Assembly: GCF_954871325.1 (NCBI RefSeq)
Contig: NC_088777.1
Coordinates: 42,943,366 to 43,007,365, forward strand
Direction of reading: 5' to 3'
Length of the DNA: 64,000 bases
From: Gordionus sp. m RMFG-2023
Taxonomy: Eukaryota > Nematomorpha > Gordioida > Chordodea > Parachordodidae
The notes under the pieces are model-generated. The model searched no databases, was not told the DNA's origin, and worked only from the letters and a program-made list of their open reading frames with translations. This document shows positions 33,543 to 46,900 of the stretch, piece by piece. The stretch's first letter is position 1, and every line of letters starts with the position of its first letter. A program made the position numbers and the translations under genes.

Positions 33543-34583
33543 TATATTTAATTGCTATTTCTTAAATTTCCTTTTAGAATCAATACACTATTATTTCCGG
33601 TTTTCCCCTTTCCTTTATAGGTTAATTTTATTGTTATTTTTTTTATATGCTCAATATCATTGTTTTCCAGTAAGAATCAATGATAATAGATAAATATAAA
33701 AATTAAAGCAAATAATATTTTAAATAAATAAGATAATGAGTAATAATTATAGAAATTGATTACGATTCATTACCTAGTCTTCTGAAAATCGTAAGAATAA
33801 TAAATATATTGTGATGAACGAGTTATTCTGAAGAAAAGAAAATCTGTGTCTTAGTATATGGATAAGAACTGAACGATTTTAATTTATTAATTCTATCATA
33901 AAGCATAAAATAATATTTAAATCATGTATTTTTAAAAAATACTTTTCATTTTAGGCAGTTTTATAATATTTCATAGCAGTAAAATGCATTTGTGGGATCG
34001 CGTAATGACATTCAAATGACTTTTATTTTAGATTTAAACTATCTTCAGGAAGATTCATTTTTAAATTTCTGCTAAGCGTATGGCCACAATTACAGTAAAG
34101 CAATGTTTTTTAATAATTGCTAAATAACAGCATAACTATATTTTATATATCATTATTTATTTTATAATTTAAGCATCACTATACGATTTCGCCCTAACTT
34201 ATAAATGGGGCCAGATTGCGCGTGACAAATTAGAACTAACAGAATAGTCAAAACGATTCGCATCGCAGAGTCAGGCTGTTCAGTTAAGGTATTTGAGTTT
34301 CACATTGATCAATTAAACTAATATCAATAAAAGTGAGTTTATCTTGATCAATTGTAACTACTACCAATGAAACTAGAAAAATAGAATATCCACTTTTGGG
34401 TAAAATTTTATTATTGACAAAAGTGGTGTCGAGGTTAATGTTAACGGGGATTTACACTGATAAATTTGAGGATAAATGAATTCCAGAGGAAAATGCGTTT
34501 TGGAAGATCCTTATTTTTGAGATAAGGGGAAAATTCGTGCTATCGATTTGGTTGGAGAAATAAAATAATAAAATATTTAAATA
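33543..34583. other. Intergenic AT-rich stretch
   Basis: No gene or repeat recognised between the TA-flanked transposon and the hAT element. Confidence 0.5.
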
Positions 34584-34591
34584 TAGAAAAG

Positions 34592-35378
34592 CAGGGTTGT
34601 GCATTTGACCGGTCAAATACGTTTCGGTCAATTGACCGATATTTGACCGGCCAAATATGGTCAAATACGGTCAAATTCAAATATATTTTTTTAAAGTTAA
34701 TATTAACTTTATTTTGAATATAATAGTAAAATGAATCTATAATATTAATTTTTTAAATTCATTCAATAACTAACGTGTAGCTATCTGTATCAGAGTCTTG
34801 TTCTGATTCATATTCAATATTATCATTTTCTTTAATATTTTTTAAACAATTTTCCTGATATCTTAGATCTTAAATCGATTTCTATTTTCATAAGAATATT
34901 AACCCAAATCGACCTATTTCTTTCTAAAGAAGAAGTAGAACTAGGAATTGTTAGTCTCTTAATGGGCAGGGTAGACAAAGTTTAATCTATTAACTTGAGG
35001 TCGGAATTGATTGTTTCTGGAAATTACTACTTTCCACATATTTTGCTATATTAAACATGCTGTTTTTGCTTCTGAAATTATATATATCACTTAAAATATT
35101 TTGGTCATCACTACCTTGTAAAATAGCTAATTCTTGAATTATATCACATACTTCATTAATTACACTACTAGTGAGTTCTCCTCTTGATATTGTGGACCCG
35201 AAAAATAAGCAAACATTGTGATCACATGTATTTACATCTTTTTTCCCTTTTTTAAACATATTTTTAATTTATTTTTCCTTTAAATTTTTTAGAGTATTTG
35301 ACCGTATTTGACAGGTCAAATACTCCTCCGGTCAATTGACTGAATTTGACTGGTCAATTGACCGACTTGACAACCCTG
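34592..35378 (-). mobile_element. Short hAT derivative with perfect 8-bp target duplication
   Basis: 787 bp with ends CAGGGTTGTGCATTTGACCG and, read inward from 35378, CAGGGTTGTCAAGTCGGTCA. It is flanked by the identical 8-mer tagaaaag (34584-34591 and 35379-35386). The subterminal regions are packed with GGTCAATTGACC and TTTGACCGGTCAAAT palindromes. On the minus strand an 89-residue frame (35259-34990, starting MFKKGKKDVNTCDHN) and an acidic segment ENDNIEYESEQDSDTD near 34830-34780 look like the two ends of a transposase with the middle, including any DDE core, missing. It is therefore non-autonomous. It is the same family as 1-946. Confidence 0.85.
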
Positions 35379-35844
35379 TAGAAAAGTGATTTTAAATTAG
35401 CTAGAGTATTTAAAGAAATCTAGAGAATTTTTTAAAACGATCCGACTCCCTAACTACCTTTGGAACCCTCAGATGGCTGAAATAATAATGTGTATTAAAA
35501 TAACTTATATAATCAAGATTTTAATAATTTTATCGATTCTAAAATTAAATTTTTTTTTATTATAATTAAACTATCCTACCTGTCAAAGAATGAGGGATGA
35601 TTATTAATTTTCCCTTCATTTGATAAGAGGCGAATCCTAAATGGGAACTACTTCATTCATATTTACACGTTGGCCTATGACATGTCCTAAGGAGAACGAA
35701 TGCAAATTATGCGAAGCCCCATCCTCGACAGTTTTTTTTTAGCAAGGAAGTTCAGAAAACCTTATGTGAGTTATTGTACAAGGCACAAATAATAAATGTT
35801 AATTATTTTATGAGGTATTAACACAGAGACCTTCGTGGTAGTTT

Positions 35845-36180
35845 TGTTAAAAAGCCCGATTTGGGTCAATTTTTAAAAACGGCTAAGATTTTAACCAATA
35901 TAAAATTCTTAATGAAGTTGGGTCTAAAATATATTTACATTTAGATTATTTAAACAATTGATAACTTAAAAAAAAATTTGCAATTTTTTTCTTCTAATAA
36001 ACAAATTTCAGTATTATAAACAAGGTGATTAATAAACTTAAATATTGTTTATTATAATTAAATTTTAATATAGGCTTGGGAAAAATCTTTGAAGCTTATT
36101 ATGGGCTTGGAAATTTTTTCCTAATGCGGGCTTATTAGCCGGCTAATACGAGTTTTTAGCCGAACAATACTCTGGCCTTG
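35845..36180. repeat. MITE end fragment followed by a dispersed repeat
   Basis: 35845-35890 has the end of the TGTTAAAAAGCCCGATTTGGG MITE group (compare 57435 and 58969) without a matching right end. 35940-36180 resembles 50095-50300: both contain a 'ttaaa.a.ttg.taactta' stretch, a run of 'tctaataa' words and 'attatgggcttggaa'. This looks like a second dispersed repeat. No coding content. Confidence 0.45.
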
Positions 36181-36864
36181 GGATTTTACTTTAAAAGATA
36201 GCAACTCAAATTTAGAAGAAACTAATATAAATAAAACAACGGATTTTCTCCTGCAGGTGCAAGATTAAGCCGAAATTTAGTCATTATCCAACTATAGTAA
36301 GGCGATATCTCATCTCTTTTAAGAGGGCAGATATCTAAAATCAAATTCACTTAATAATTTTATGCTTGAAATTATATTTAGAATATTGTATATTTCTTAT
36401 AATCCATTATATTAATTTTTTTTTACAAAAAAACAATCTAATTACTTATCTATACTTTATGACATAAATCGTTTACAAAAACCAATCAGATAGTACAAAA
36501 AAACATATGTATAACATTATTTAAATTGCTAAATTTGTTAAGTGATCTCTAGCTTAAGCGAAAAGGTTCTTAAACTTGTTGGGCGAGTAAATGGTTCAAA
36601 TCCCGCAGATATTCCTAAATAAATTTCAAATAAAAATCTTTGAAATCAAAAACCTAATAGTCGGGCCTGTTCAAATATGTCGATGCGGATTGGAATTTAT
36701 AAAACAAATTTTTAAAGAATTTTAAAAAACAAAATTAACATTAGGTTCTATAATCTCCTTTAATTGTAATATATTAGTTTCAATTGATAAGAAAGTTGAG
36801 ATTAAATTGTATTAAATTTGATTAAAGCTCAAGATTAAGCTGAAATTAGTTTAACATGAAGTTG

Positions 36865-36934
36865 ATATGAAAATAAAATTTAAACATCAAGATTATATGA
36901 AAATGAAATTTAAACATCAAGATTATATGAAAAT
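36865..36934 (+). repeat. 30-bp tandem repeat, about 2.3 units
   Basis: The unit at 36865-36894 is repeated at 36895-36924 with one difference (aaaataaaat versus aaaatgaaat), then partly to 36934. Confidence 0.85.
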
Positions 36935-37944
36935 GATATATATATATGGATATTATCGAGTATGCTAATTTAAGTTGGAATAATAACTTTATACAATAAT
37001 CCTGGATGCTATTTAATGATTTATTATAATACTGGCTATATATTTTATATTGTAACAAAAGATGAGTATCCCTTCTTGGTCACTCATGACCTCTTTATTT
37101 TATTTATTCTAAGTCGTTCTGTCAAAATCCTATTATAAAAATTATTATCAAATGTTCATCTCTATTTGACTAAAAGTGAAAGCGCTGAAAGATCATTTTA
37201 AGAAGAGTTCATTAATATAAATTATACTTTTATATAATATATTAAATGTCAAAATATAATAAATTATAAAATTATACTTACAATTTATTATACATTTGTA
37301 TTATAACTATTGTATAAATTAATTAAATACGATAATATTTGATATTTTTTACAAATTTTTATGAGATTAATTAATATTAATTATTATTATTATAATAGCT
37401 GAAAGAATTCGAAAGCCATTTACACAAGGATTAAAAAAATACTAATATTTAATATATTTTATAAATTGGTGTATATAATGTTTAAAAATAAATAAATATA
37501 ATTATAAATCTATTATACTGTTGGTGATGAGTGTTGGTTTGGTTGAGCCAATATTTTAAAAAAAGATAAATAATTTATATCTTATAGTAAAAAAAAATTG
37601 GATAAAAGTGGCAAATCTTAAAAGTATTTATAGAGATTTTTTGGACATTTTAATTAAATAAATTTTGACTATATTATAGAAATTTTGATCAGAAATACTA
37701 TACCTTAAAAAAGTAAATTTATTGGTAAAAGTTAAAACTTCCAACAGGCACAGTTAAATTTAGGAAGCACGTGATAATATAATAATCCATGATTAAAAAA
37801 AAGGTATAAAAATTCAAAAAACTCTTAAAAAATATTTTCAACAGTTATCTAATGTAATCGCGCGATTTTATAATAAACTTCTAGGAAGGAAAAAAAAGAA
37901 AAACGAAGTTAAATTCAAAAATAAAGAATTTTTTTAAAAATGGT

Positions 37945-37958
37945 GGGGGGGGGGGGGG
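37945..37958. repeat. G14 homopolymer in the Rab30 3' flank
   Basis: Fourteen G on the plus strand begin 18 bases beyond the Rab30 stop codon, so the transcript would carry a C14 tract in its 3' UTR. One of about a dozen such tracts in the window. Confidence 0.8.
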
Positions 37959-37976
37959 TGCGCATTAGATTCTTTC

Positions 37977-40900
37977 TCAACAACAACTGTTTTTGGTGCG
38001 GGAAAAGGCGTCCGACAGAATTTCGTTACGAATGTTTCGTTTATGAAACACGTCTATCAAGGCATCGTCACCTGCAGACTGATATATGGTAGACGCTCTG
38101 TGATTGATAGGCCCGTGAATTAAAAGACCGGCCTGATTGACCAATGTGGGAGAGGGAGATGGATGGGTGGAAAGCAGGTGCCGAGCCACGTCGTCAAAAA
38201 GTTTGGTAACGTGAAAATCGTCTGTACCATCTTTGGCCGATGTTTCGGAGAGCAATGGCAAAGAGTGTGCTTGAGCGAACTCAGAGGCCTCGGTTTGCGT
38301 GACCTGACGTTCGGGAATTCGATCGTTTTTGTTGCCTTTTGCCGTTTCATTTAAAGAGAGTTTTTTTAAAGAAATACAAACTTCCTGTTTAGAATGATAA
38401 TTAACAATTAAATGCTATGACAATCTTTAGTCCTTAGTATAGGTAGAAATATTCTCTTAACCCTGTTTAACAAACTATTTAAGTACAGATATAAGATATT
38501 TTTTTAAAATAACCCACATTATATATGTGATACAACCCACCCCTGATATCATCATTATAAATATATAATTTATCAATATTCCATGGCAAAATTTTTATTT
38601 TACAAATAAATATTTTGAAACACATAATAAATTTAAGGATGCATGACTTAAGTTCATCGACGTGTTTTTTTTTTCGTTTTTATAAATATATTAATAAGTT
38701 ATTTAATAATTTCTATATTTTAGGTAAAATTAGAGGTTTGATTCGGTATCAAGTTGATCGGCCGATGACCGATAATAGCCGATTCGACCGATTATTTATA
38801 AAAATATTAAGGGGAAATGTCTATAGATATGTATATGAATTATTCCAATTTATCTATTTTTCGATTTAGCATAAATTTATATTTATTTTTTCAAATGATC
38901 GAATATAACATTATAAAAATCGGCAAAATTTAGATAAAACATTTATATACATTTGATATCTTTAAGAAAGTTTTAATTTTATTATGAAATGAGGTACATT
39001 CTTATTTATGTCAATATTTTTTTTCCCCATTTTATAATGTTTAAAATAATTGCAAAAAAAGGAAACATAAATGATGGGTATTAATAAAAAATGATTGGTT
39101 TAAAATATATAGGTGATCGACATCGCTCATAAATTGTTTTTGATGAGAGAAAAGGTGTCTGACAGAATTTCGTTGCAAATGTTTCGTTTGTGAAACATGT
39201 CTATCACGGCATCGTCACCCGCAGATTGATTTATGATATACTCTGTGATAGGCCCGTGAATTAAAAGAGAGGCCTTTGACCAATGTGGTGGAGGAAGATA
39301 GATGAGTGTAAAGCAGATGCCCAGCTATGTCGCAAACGGTAGTGAGGGCGCATAGGGGGAGGCAAATTCCTTGAAAGCTTTAAAGAGCCCAACCTGAATT
39401 TTTTTAGATATAGTTCCTCTTTTGCAAATTTCAGGTAGAATTTTGTTTTTAGCACATTTTAGATGAAATTACTCTTTTTTAGCTAATGATGTAAATTTTA
39501 AGGTAACGTGTTCGTTACTTCCAATATAAAATACAATATAATGGACAATTAATTTTATAATCCATAATTCTTATAAATTTATATTACATTTTAAATATTA
39601 AAAAAATACAATTTTTTTTTGTATAAATTAATATTCGTTATACATTTATTTTATAGTGATTCATATCATTGGATATAGTGTTGTTAAACGGCTCGTTTTG
39701 AGCCGATTTTTAAAAACGGCTAACTCAATATTTTAACCGGAATAATATTACACAAGCCTGAAGATTTTGTTTGTAGAAGGAACAAAGGTTCTGACATATA
39801 TTCATGGCTTAGGCAATATTTTTCTGGCGAAAATAATGAGTTAGCCATTTTTAAAAATCGGCTCAAAACGAGTGGTTTAACAACACTAATTGGATAAATA
39901 GGTCCATTTTTATCCGCTTTAGACGATTATAAAAATGGTGAAACAATTTTTTAGCCAAAAACTTTCTTCAGCCCTGAGTGGTTATAGCAGTTTTATATAT
40001 CAATACTTTATAACAGCATTTGTGCATAAATTTATATTCGACAATTTTTGTCAATTTTTAAGTCCTAAAATAATATAGAAATTTTGGGATGTTCGATAAT
40101 GAACTAAAAGATGAATTTTAAATTTTATTAATATTTTAAAAAATTGCCCCTATCCTTTTTTTAAAGCAAATTTCGGACTACGCACCTGGTTTTTTTATAA
40201 TTTTAATCCTATAATAATTTTAATTGGTATACTATTTCTCCACATCAAAGAAATAAAATGTCGATCTCAAAAAATAAATATGAAATTGACTAAGTTTAAA
40301 GATAAGTTTAAAAAAAAATTCTATTTTGCTATTATATAAGCTACTTTAGCATAACTTTTAAAATAAATTCTAAAGATTGACGTGTAATGTTATAAGATAT
40401 AACAAGTTATAAGTTTAGTTTTTGCAAAAAATCATTATAGAACTCAGCCTGGCACTTGCTAAAAAGGTAAATCGGTTATGTAGTGAAAATGATTTTTTCC
40501 AAAAGTCAGATAACAGCGTTATTATTCTAAAAAAAGTAACGCGTTATTTTTTAGGTTACACGTTACTTTATATTCAATTATTGTTTTTTTATTAATGTTT
40601 AATTATCAGTGACCTGTAGAGTATCATTTGCACGGCCCGGCTCATGTTTTATATTTTCAGGCTCAGCCTAAAATTTTTTTAAAAAAAATTAAAATGAGCC
40701 TATTGGACATTTTAAGAATAGTTTATCAGCGAATATGAAATCCATATATAATAACTTTTCAAATTATCTTTATCTCCCAATTTGTCATAAAATTTAAATC
40801 TCCACACTTTCAATTCAACTGGTTAATGGTAATTCCCTTTTTTCTATTAAAAAGTGTATATCATATTTTAAATATTGAGTGAATCCTTGTTGCTTCTAAT

Positions 40901-43900
40901 TCGATAGAATATCACCTAAAAATGATGATTAGTTGACAATAATTAATTTAAATAATATTTTACTAGAAATATTTTCTAAGGATAGAAAAAAATTAGTAAA
41001 TATGATAAGTGAATGACTGTATAGTTCTTGATATAATTGTGTCCGAAATTAGTTTTATGTATATATAAAATGTACTATTCATGTTGATATCGTGTTTCGG
41101 GAATTAATATGTTTGTTAATTAAAATATGCGGATTCATACGTAGATTTGATGTATGAATAATATTTGTATTAAATTATTTATAAATCTTTATTTATTAAA
41201 AAAAAAGAATCGTATAAAAGAAAAGAAAAAGGGAAAAGACCAACATTTTTTAAAATTATTTTTAATAATTATGTTATTCTATTTTAAAGTATCATTTAGA
41301 AATTGTCGAATTATCGAATAAAGTTTAAAAAAATGGAAAACATGCATATATTTAATTCGATACATATATTTAATTTATAAATACCCCGGGGAGGATTGTT
41401 TTTAATATTGGTGGCCAAGTCTTTATATACTAATTAAGAGAAGTAAATATAGGGTAAATGCAGCCGACTTACAAAATGAATTTTTCAAGTTACAGGGTAG
41501 TTTAATTACGAAATTAATTTTTCATGGTTTAGTGGAAGTTGTGTTTGATACAAATCAAAGACGATAAATTTTGGGAGAATCGTTATGTTATTTACGATTA
41601 GGAGAGCAAGTGTTAAATATTATTTTTTTAAAAAAATAACGGGTCCAAAAAAAACATAAGAATAAAAAAAAAAAATTTTTTCTCCTAAAAAAAGTTACGA
41701 TACAGAAATAAAAGTTGGAAGAGATAGTTAATTTAATTACTGAAATAAATTGTCATTTTGTAAAAGATATGAAAGTTGAGACAGATAATTAATTATTTGT
41801 CGTTTGTTGGAAAGAAAAGAATGGGAAAAAAAATAATTTATTACCAAGATAAAACAAAAAAAAAATTAAATAGCTGTTAATCAAGGGCATAAGACTGGAT
41901 AAAAAAAAGGGTATATTAAAACTTAGGTTCGAGGACGTTCGAATAATCCAAAAGAGAAAAGGAAAATAAATTCGTGGATGCTCAAATAACTCGATAACAA
42001 TGGAATAGTGTCGCACGTGGTTTTTGGAAGAGTTTGTAATTGATTTTTGCGAGCGCCCTCAACGTCATAGTGAAGGAGGAAGGTTTCAACCGATGGGCGA
42101 GCAACGCCGATGCTTCGGGTGTCATTAAAGGGGACATCTATGGGATAGGTGTCCACGATCTGTAACCGCGTCTCAACCCAGGTTTGTAGCGGAGGTTGGC
42201 AGCCATCGGAGTGAACCAATCCAGTAGGATGGAAGGAGCGCGATAGAGGCGAGTGGCCAGACAGAGAGGAAGTGGCCCCGGTGTGGCCTGTTTCAATGTG
42301 GCGGGGAAAGAGAATAGGGCCACCACAGTAATAAACGACGCCTGGAACAATACGTCGCTAGTTAGTTTGGGCCTGGAGCCACCAGAATTTGAAACTAGTT
42401 TGAAGGTTTCATTTGAAGCGACTGGACCAGAAATTTTTGAAGGAGAGTTGGGGGATTGGCTAGATTTGGTCATTACTGATGCTGAATTGGAGAGTTTGGG
42501 GGAGGAGGAGGAATAATGATCAGAAGTATATTAATGGATATAAATTAATTCCATCAGATAGGACATGATAATAAGATATGATTTAAGTTGAGATATTAAT
42601 TTATTATAGTGGAAAAAGTAGAATTATTAGTTCTATTTTATTCATACTAATAGAATAATAAATAAGGAAGTCAGGGATTTTTGGCTGTATTGGTTCCTTG
42701 TTGTTGTGTACTATGTTTCAAAAATTTTTTTTCTCTCGCTCTGTAATCTTGGGCTCGGTGAATACAGGATCAGGGCATGGCTGAATAGCTTTAATAGTGC
42801 TGGCGTGATATAATTGTGTCCGAAATTAATTTTCCGTATTATATAAAATGTGCTTATTAATATTGAATTATTATATTAATTAATGTTTGGTATTATATAA
42901 AATGCGCTTATACATGTTGATATCGTGTTTCGGGAATTAATATGCTGTTAATTAAAATGTGCGGATTCATGTGTATATATGAGGTATGAATAATATTTGC
43001 ATAAAATTATTAATAAATAGAAAAAAAGGATCGTATAAAAGAAAAGAAAATTAATTATTATATTATTTAATTATTGTGCCTTTCAATTTTATTGTCATTA
43101 GAAATTGTCTAATTATCCAATAAAATATAAAAAAGAAAGAAAGCAAAAGAGTTACATTTCGATATATATATTTAATTTATAAATATCCCGGAGAGGATTG
43201 TTTTTAATAGTTCTGTTATACATAGTTTTTAAATATATCTTATTTATTTTTTTATTTATAGATAATAATGGCGATTCAAAATATTCGGCCAGGCCCAGTA
43301 TTAAAAAAAAAATTTTTTTTAGGCCAGTCCCAAGTATGTTTAATTTTTAGGTTATTTCTGTAAGTATCTGATGTAAATGTTTATGTCTAATATTTATTAA
43401 AACCGTGTTTTTATAATAAATCTTCTTTCAGTTGTCATTTTTAGGAGTCTTCAATTATATTAAAGTAGTACTAGTGAGGATAATATTAGTAAATTATGTT
43501 CATGATTAAAAAAGAGGAACTGAATTTAAAAACAGTATTTGGTTTCTTTTTTGAGTAAGGATGACAAAAAAAATATATCTATGGATTAAAATTAGTGTAA
43601 AGGGTTATTCCCAATAATTTTTTTTGTGTAAAATTTTTCTAGAAAAAAGATACATTTAGATAAAAAAAACTTTAACGATCCGAACATTAAAACTCTGTTT
43701 ATAAAATATAATAAACCCTCTGAAATTCTCAGGATCTATTAAAAGGAGTTCAGTACAGCAAATGTGATGATGAGAAAGGATCTTTAAAACTTTGAAAAAA
43801 AAATATTATTAAAATTGTTAAAAAAAAATTATGTTTCAATTATTTATTTATTCGAATTTTGGGAATTTTTGTAATAATGACTGATGAAATAAAAGAAAAA

Positions 43901-46900
43901 CAATTCACCCAGTTCTTTTTTAACGTAGTAACAATTTCGTTTACTTTATAAATAAGTAAAGTAATGGTAGAAACGGCCTAACTTCTAAAGTAACGATTTC
44001 ACAATTTTTCATAAAGTAACGCAGAATGTTATGAAGTACCTTTTTAAGTAAGGTCGACAGCTCTTATAAAAAAAAAGAGTCAAATACTATATTTCAAGCA
44101 TAAGCTCAATTTTTAAGTAAAAAGTGTCTCATTAAAGGACTCGGCTTAATTCAACAAAAAAAGATCATTTTTTAAAAAATATACAAAAAAAATTAATCGA
44201 TTTTTAATAAATAATAACGCAGACTAGAAAATAAAATTTTAAAAGCAAATCCAAAATAAACAAAAGTGTGCAAATTAATAAAAATATATAAAATGAAATT
44301 ATTAAAAGCCGCCAAATTTTATCTGAACTTAGAAAAAAAAATTTCCCGCCACCGGCTGGATTGAAAAATAAATAAATAAAAAAAATATGTAACGAAAAAT
44401 TCATAAATAAAAAAAAAGAAGAAAAAAAATGATAGGTCAAATTTTTAATATAAATTATTTTTTTCTTTTATAAACTCGTACTTGGGATTAAAAGCAGGAG
44501 AACCGCATACTAGCTAAACTTAATTTTTGTTCTTAATTCTGAATCCTATTCAGAATAGCAGCTTTGACGCCATTTTTATTTTAGTATTTTTTTTAAATAT
44601 AATGACGTTTAAAAATGTACCCATTCCTATTTTAGAAATCTAAAAAAATCATTATTCAGAACAGATATTTTTAATTATTTTTAAAAAAAAGAAATATAAA
44701 CAGTTAATTTAGAACAGGGTTTCACAATTCTTCAAAATCAATATTTTTCGAGATAACAAATGATCGCAAACTTTTTGATCAAATTTGGTTTCAATTTTTT
44801 TTGTCAAAAAAGTCCTTTGTGACTAAATTTTAAATTTCAAATACATAGGTAGTGTTTTTTGCTAAACCCTGATTAGAGACCTGCAAAGTCCGGGTCACCT
44901 AAAAGCCCATGCCAAATTTTTCAAAAAATTACACGGACTGGGCCCAGCAATATAAGCAAAAATAGGGCCTCGCAAATCACATTTTTCCCAAAATGATAAC
45001 CGGCCAACCCGGGAATTAAAATTATGGTATGGTATATTTTGAAATTCAAAAAATTTGATATACACATTAAAAATGTGATAGCCGTAAAACTAGCACAAAA
45101 AAATGTTAACGTGCCTGGTTTTGAGATCTCTGCCCTAATTTAAAGAAAAATTCAAGAAATTTTAAATATTCATATTATATATAAATATTTCAATCATAGA
45201 ATTACAATAGCTCTAAATCCCCCCCTTCCCCATTTCCTAGTCTTTTTTACTACTGGACCTAAAGATTTTTATATAAAAAAAAACCATGAACCAGTTAAAA
45301 ATTAACTCTTGATTGGTAATATTAAATTTCGCATGCGTCTGTCTTATTTCCTTACCTAAAATCAATTACCTGTGGGGGAAAAATGTTTTATCGTGCTGAA
45401 TTATATTTATACCTCGTCCCAGCCAATTGGGGCCATACATAGGAGTCAACTGTAGCGCCATTTTGTGATTTGTATGTCGATTAAATGAAATAATGTGCAT
45501 TCATAATAAATAAGACAATTAGTCGAAGTGCAAACCATAAAATAGCGCTAAAGTGACTCCTATGTATGAACATTTTCAATTAACGAATCGCCAATCTAGT
45601 AGTAAATATCATTGGTCCAAACTCGACTAAATTCGAATTTAGTTAGGTATTTATGTTATTTCGCGTAAATGTCCAAAATAACTAAGATTAGCAAATAATT
45701 TTCTTGAACTAAATTTGGGAATCATATGTTATTCATATAATATTATAAAAGAACATATATGAGTTATGCAAATTCGTTCTAAATACTTGGACATATGATT
45801 AATTCTCAAAGTCCTAATTAAGTCGAGCTAGGATGAGAAATTAAAAAAATAATAATTGCATTAACTAGTTAAGATTCAAAGTCCTGTCCATATTTGATGG
45901 ACTAATGACCGAACTGGGTTAAAAAATGGTCTGGACTACGCTATTTTTTCGCCCAGTCGTGGTCAAATACTTATTAACTTTGATTATAAAATCGAAGAAA
46001 ACAATATGGGGTAAATAAAAACTGACCTACGAGAGCTATAAAAACGTTGGGGGTTGAGAAATTTTTTATCTCGGCGAGCCAATTGGTGAGAGCTTCGAAG
46101 CTGGATTTGTTAGTTACATCATAAACTAAAATTATAGCGTTAGCGCTCCTGTAGTAACTCTGAGTTATTGACCGAAACCTTTCTTGACCGGCGGTGTCCC
46201 ATATTTGAAGCTTAATTTATTAATGCGAATACCAAAATTTTATGTTATTTTTTTATGTACGGCTGTGTCGAACCACAAATTATCATAAAAAAATTCCCCT
46301 TATATTCACCAAACCGATCCGATAATAGGTATTGGTTACCGGATTAATTTTAGGCGAATACAGGAAGATAGATCGGGTGGATGAGCATAACTCTAAAAAA
46401 TAATTACATTTGAAATGATTCTAATTTACCCTTATGTCACATAATAAAATGCATTCATTCGGAATATTTAATTAACTAAATATTAAAATATAGCATGCAT
46501 GTTTATATACAAAAAAAATGGTATAACAATCCCTTGTATAAAAATAATGTCTTTATCGATTTTTATTTCTGGGTGAGAAGGAAAATAGCTGACTTATTAT
46601 TAAAAATGAATTTATGAAATTCATGAGGAAATTTTAAGGCAGTATCCAGTAGAGTCAGCATCATAAAATTTAGTGTTAAAGTTATATGACGAAATATTGT
46701 GAAACAAATATATCGAGGGGAAAGTAAATATATATATTGGCTTTGTACTGTAAAATATATATAACCGATGATTTATTCCCCACACTTAAACTTACCCTTT
46801 TGTTTTATTAGTCTTAATAGCAGCTGGTTTAACTGGGGTGATAACAAAATGAAACACAGAAAAATTCACACGTTTGTAAATAAGTGTCGCTAGAAGGAGA

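Larger units (their letters stand above)
41029..43209. mobile_element. Old LTR-flanked element, non-autonomous (TRIM/LARD-like fossil)
   Basis: Two direct repeats, 41029-41407 and 42806-43209, both begin TGATATAATTGTG and end in ggattgtttttaata. They are bordered by the 5-bp duplication gttct (41024-41028 and 43210-43214). A primer-binding-site-like TGGTGGCCAAGT follows the left repeat. The interior of about 1.4 kb is too short for a complete gag-pol, and I recognise no such domain. A GC-rich block at about 42000-42520 has short open frames on both strands of unknown origin. The repeats differ by many substitutions and some insertions, so the insertion is old. It is broken or was always non-autonomous. 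Family unassigned. It lies in Rab30 intron 3. Confidence 0.75.

Noticed and set aside
36545-36605. Possible tRNA or SINE head (GGTTCAAATCC B box)
   Set aside because: A B-box match exists but the A box is poor and the arms do not pair as a cloverleaf.
42253-42516. 87-codon plus-strand frame and overlapping minus-strand frames in a GC-rich block as a host gene
   Set aside because: The block lies between two LTR-like repeats and neither strand gives a recognisable protein, so it is treated as interior of the LTR-flanked fossil.
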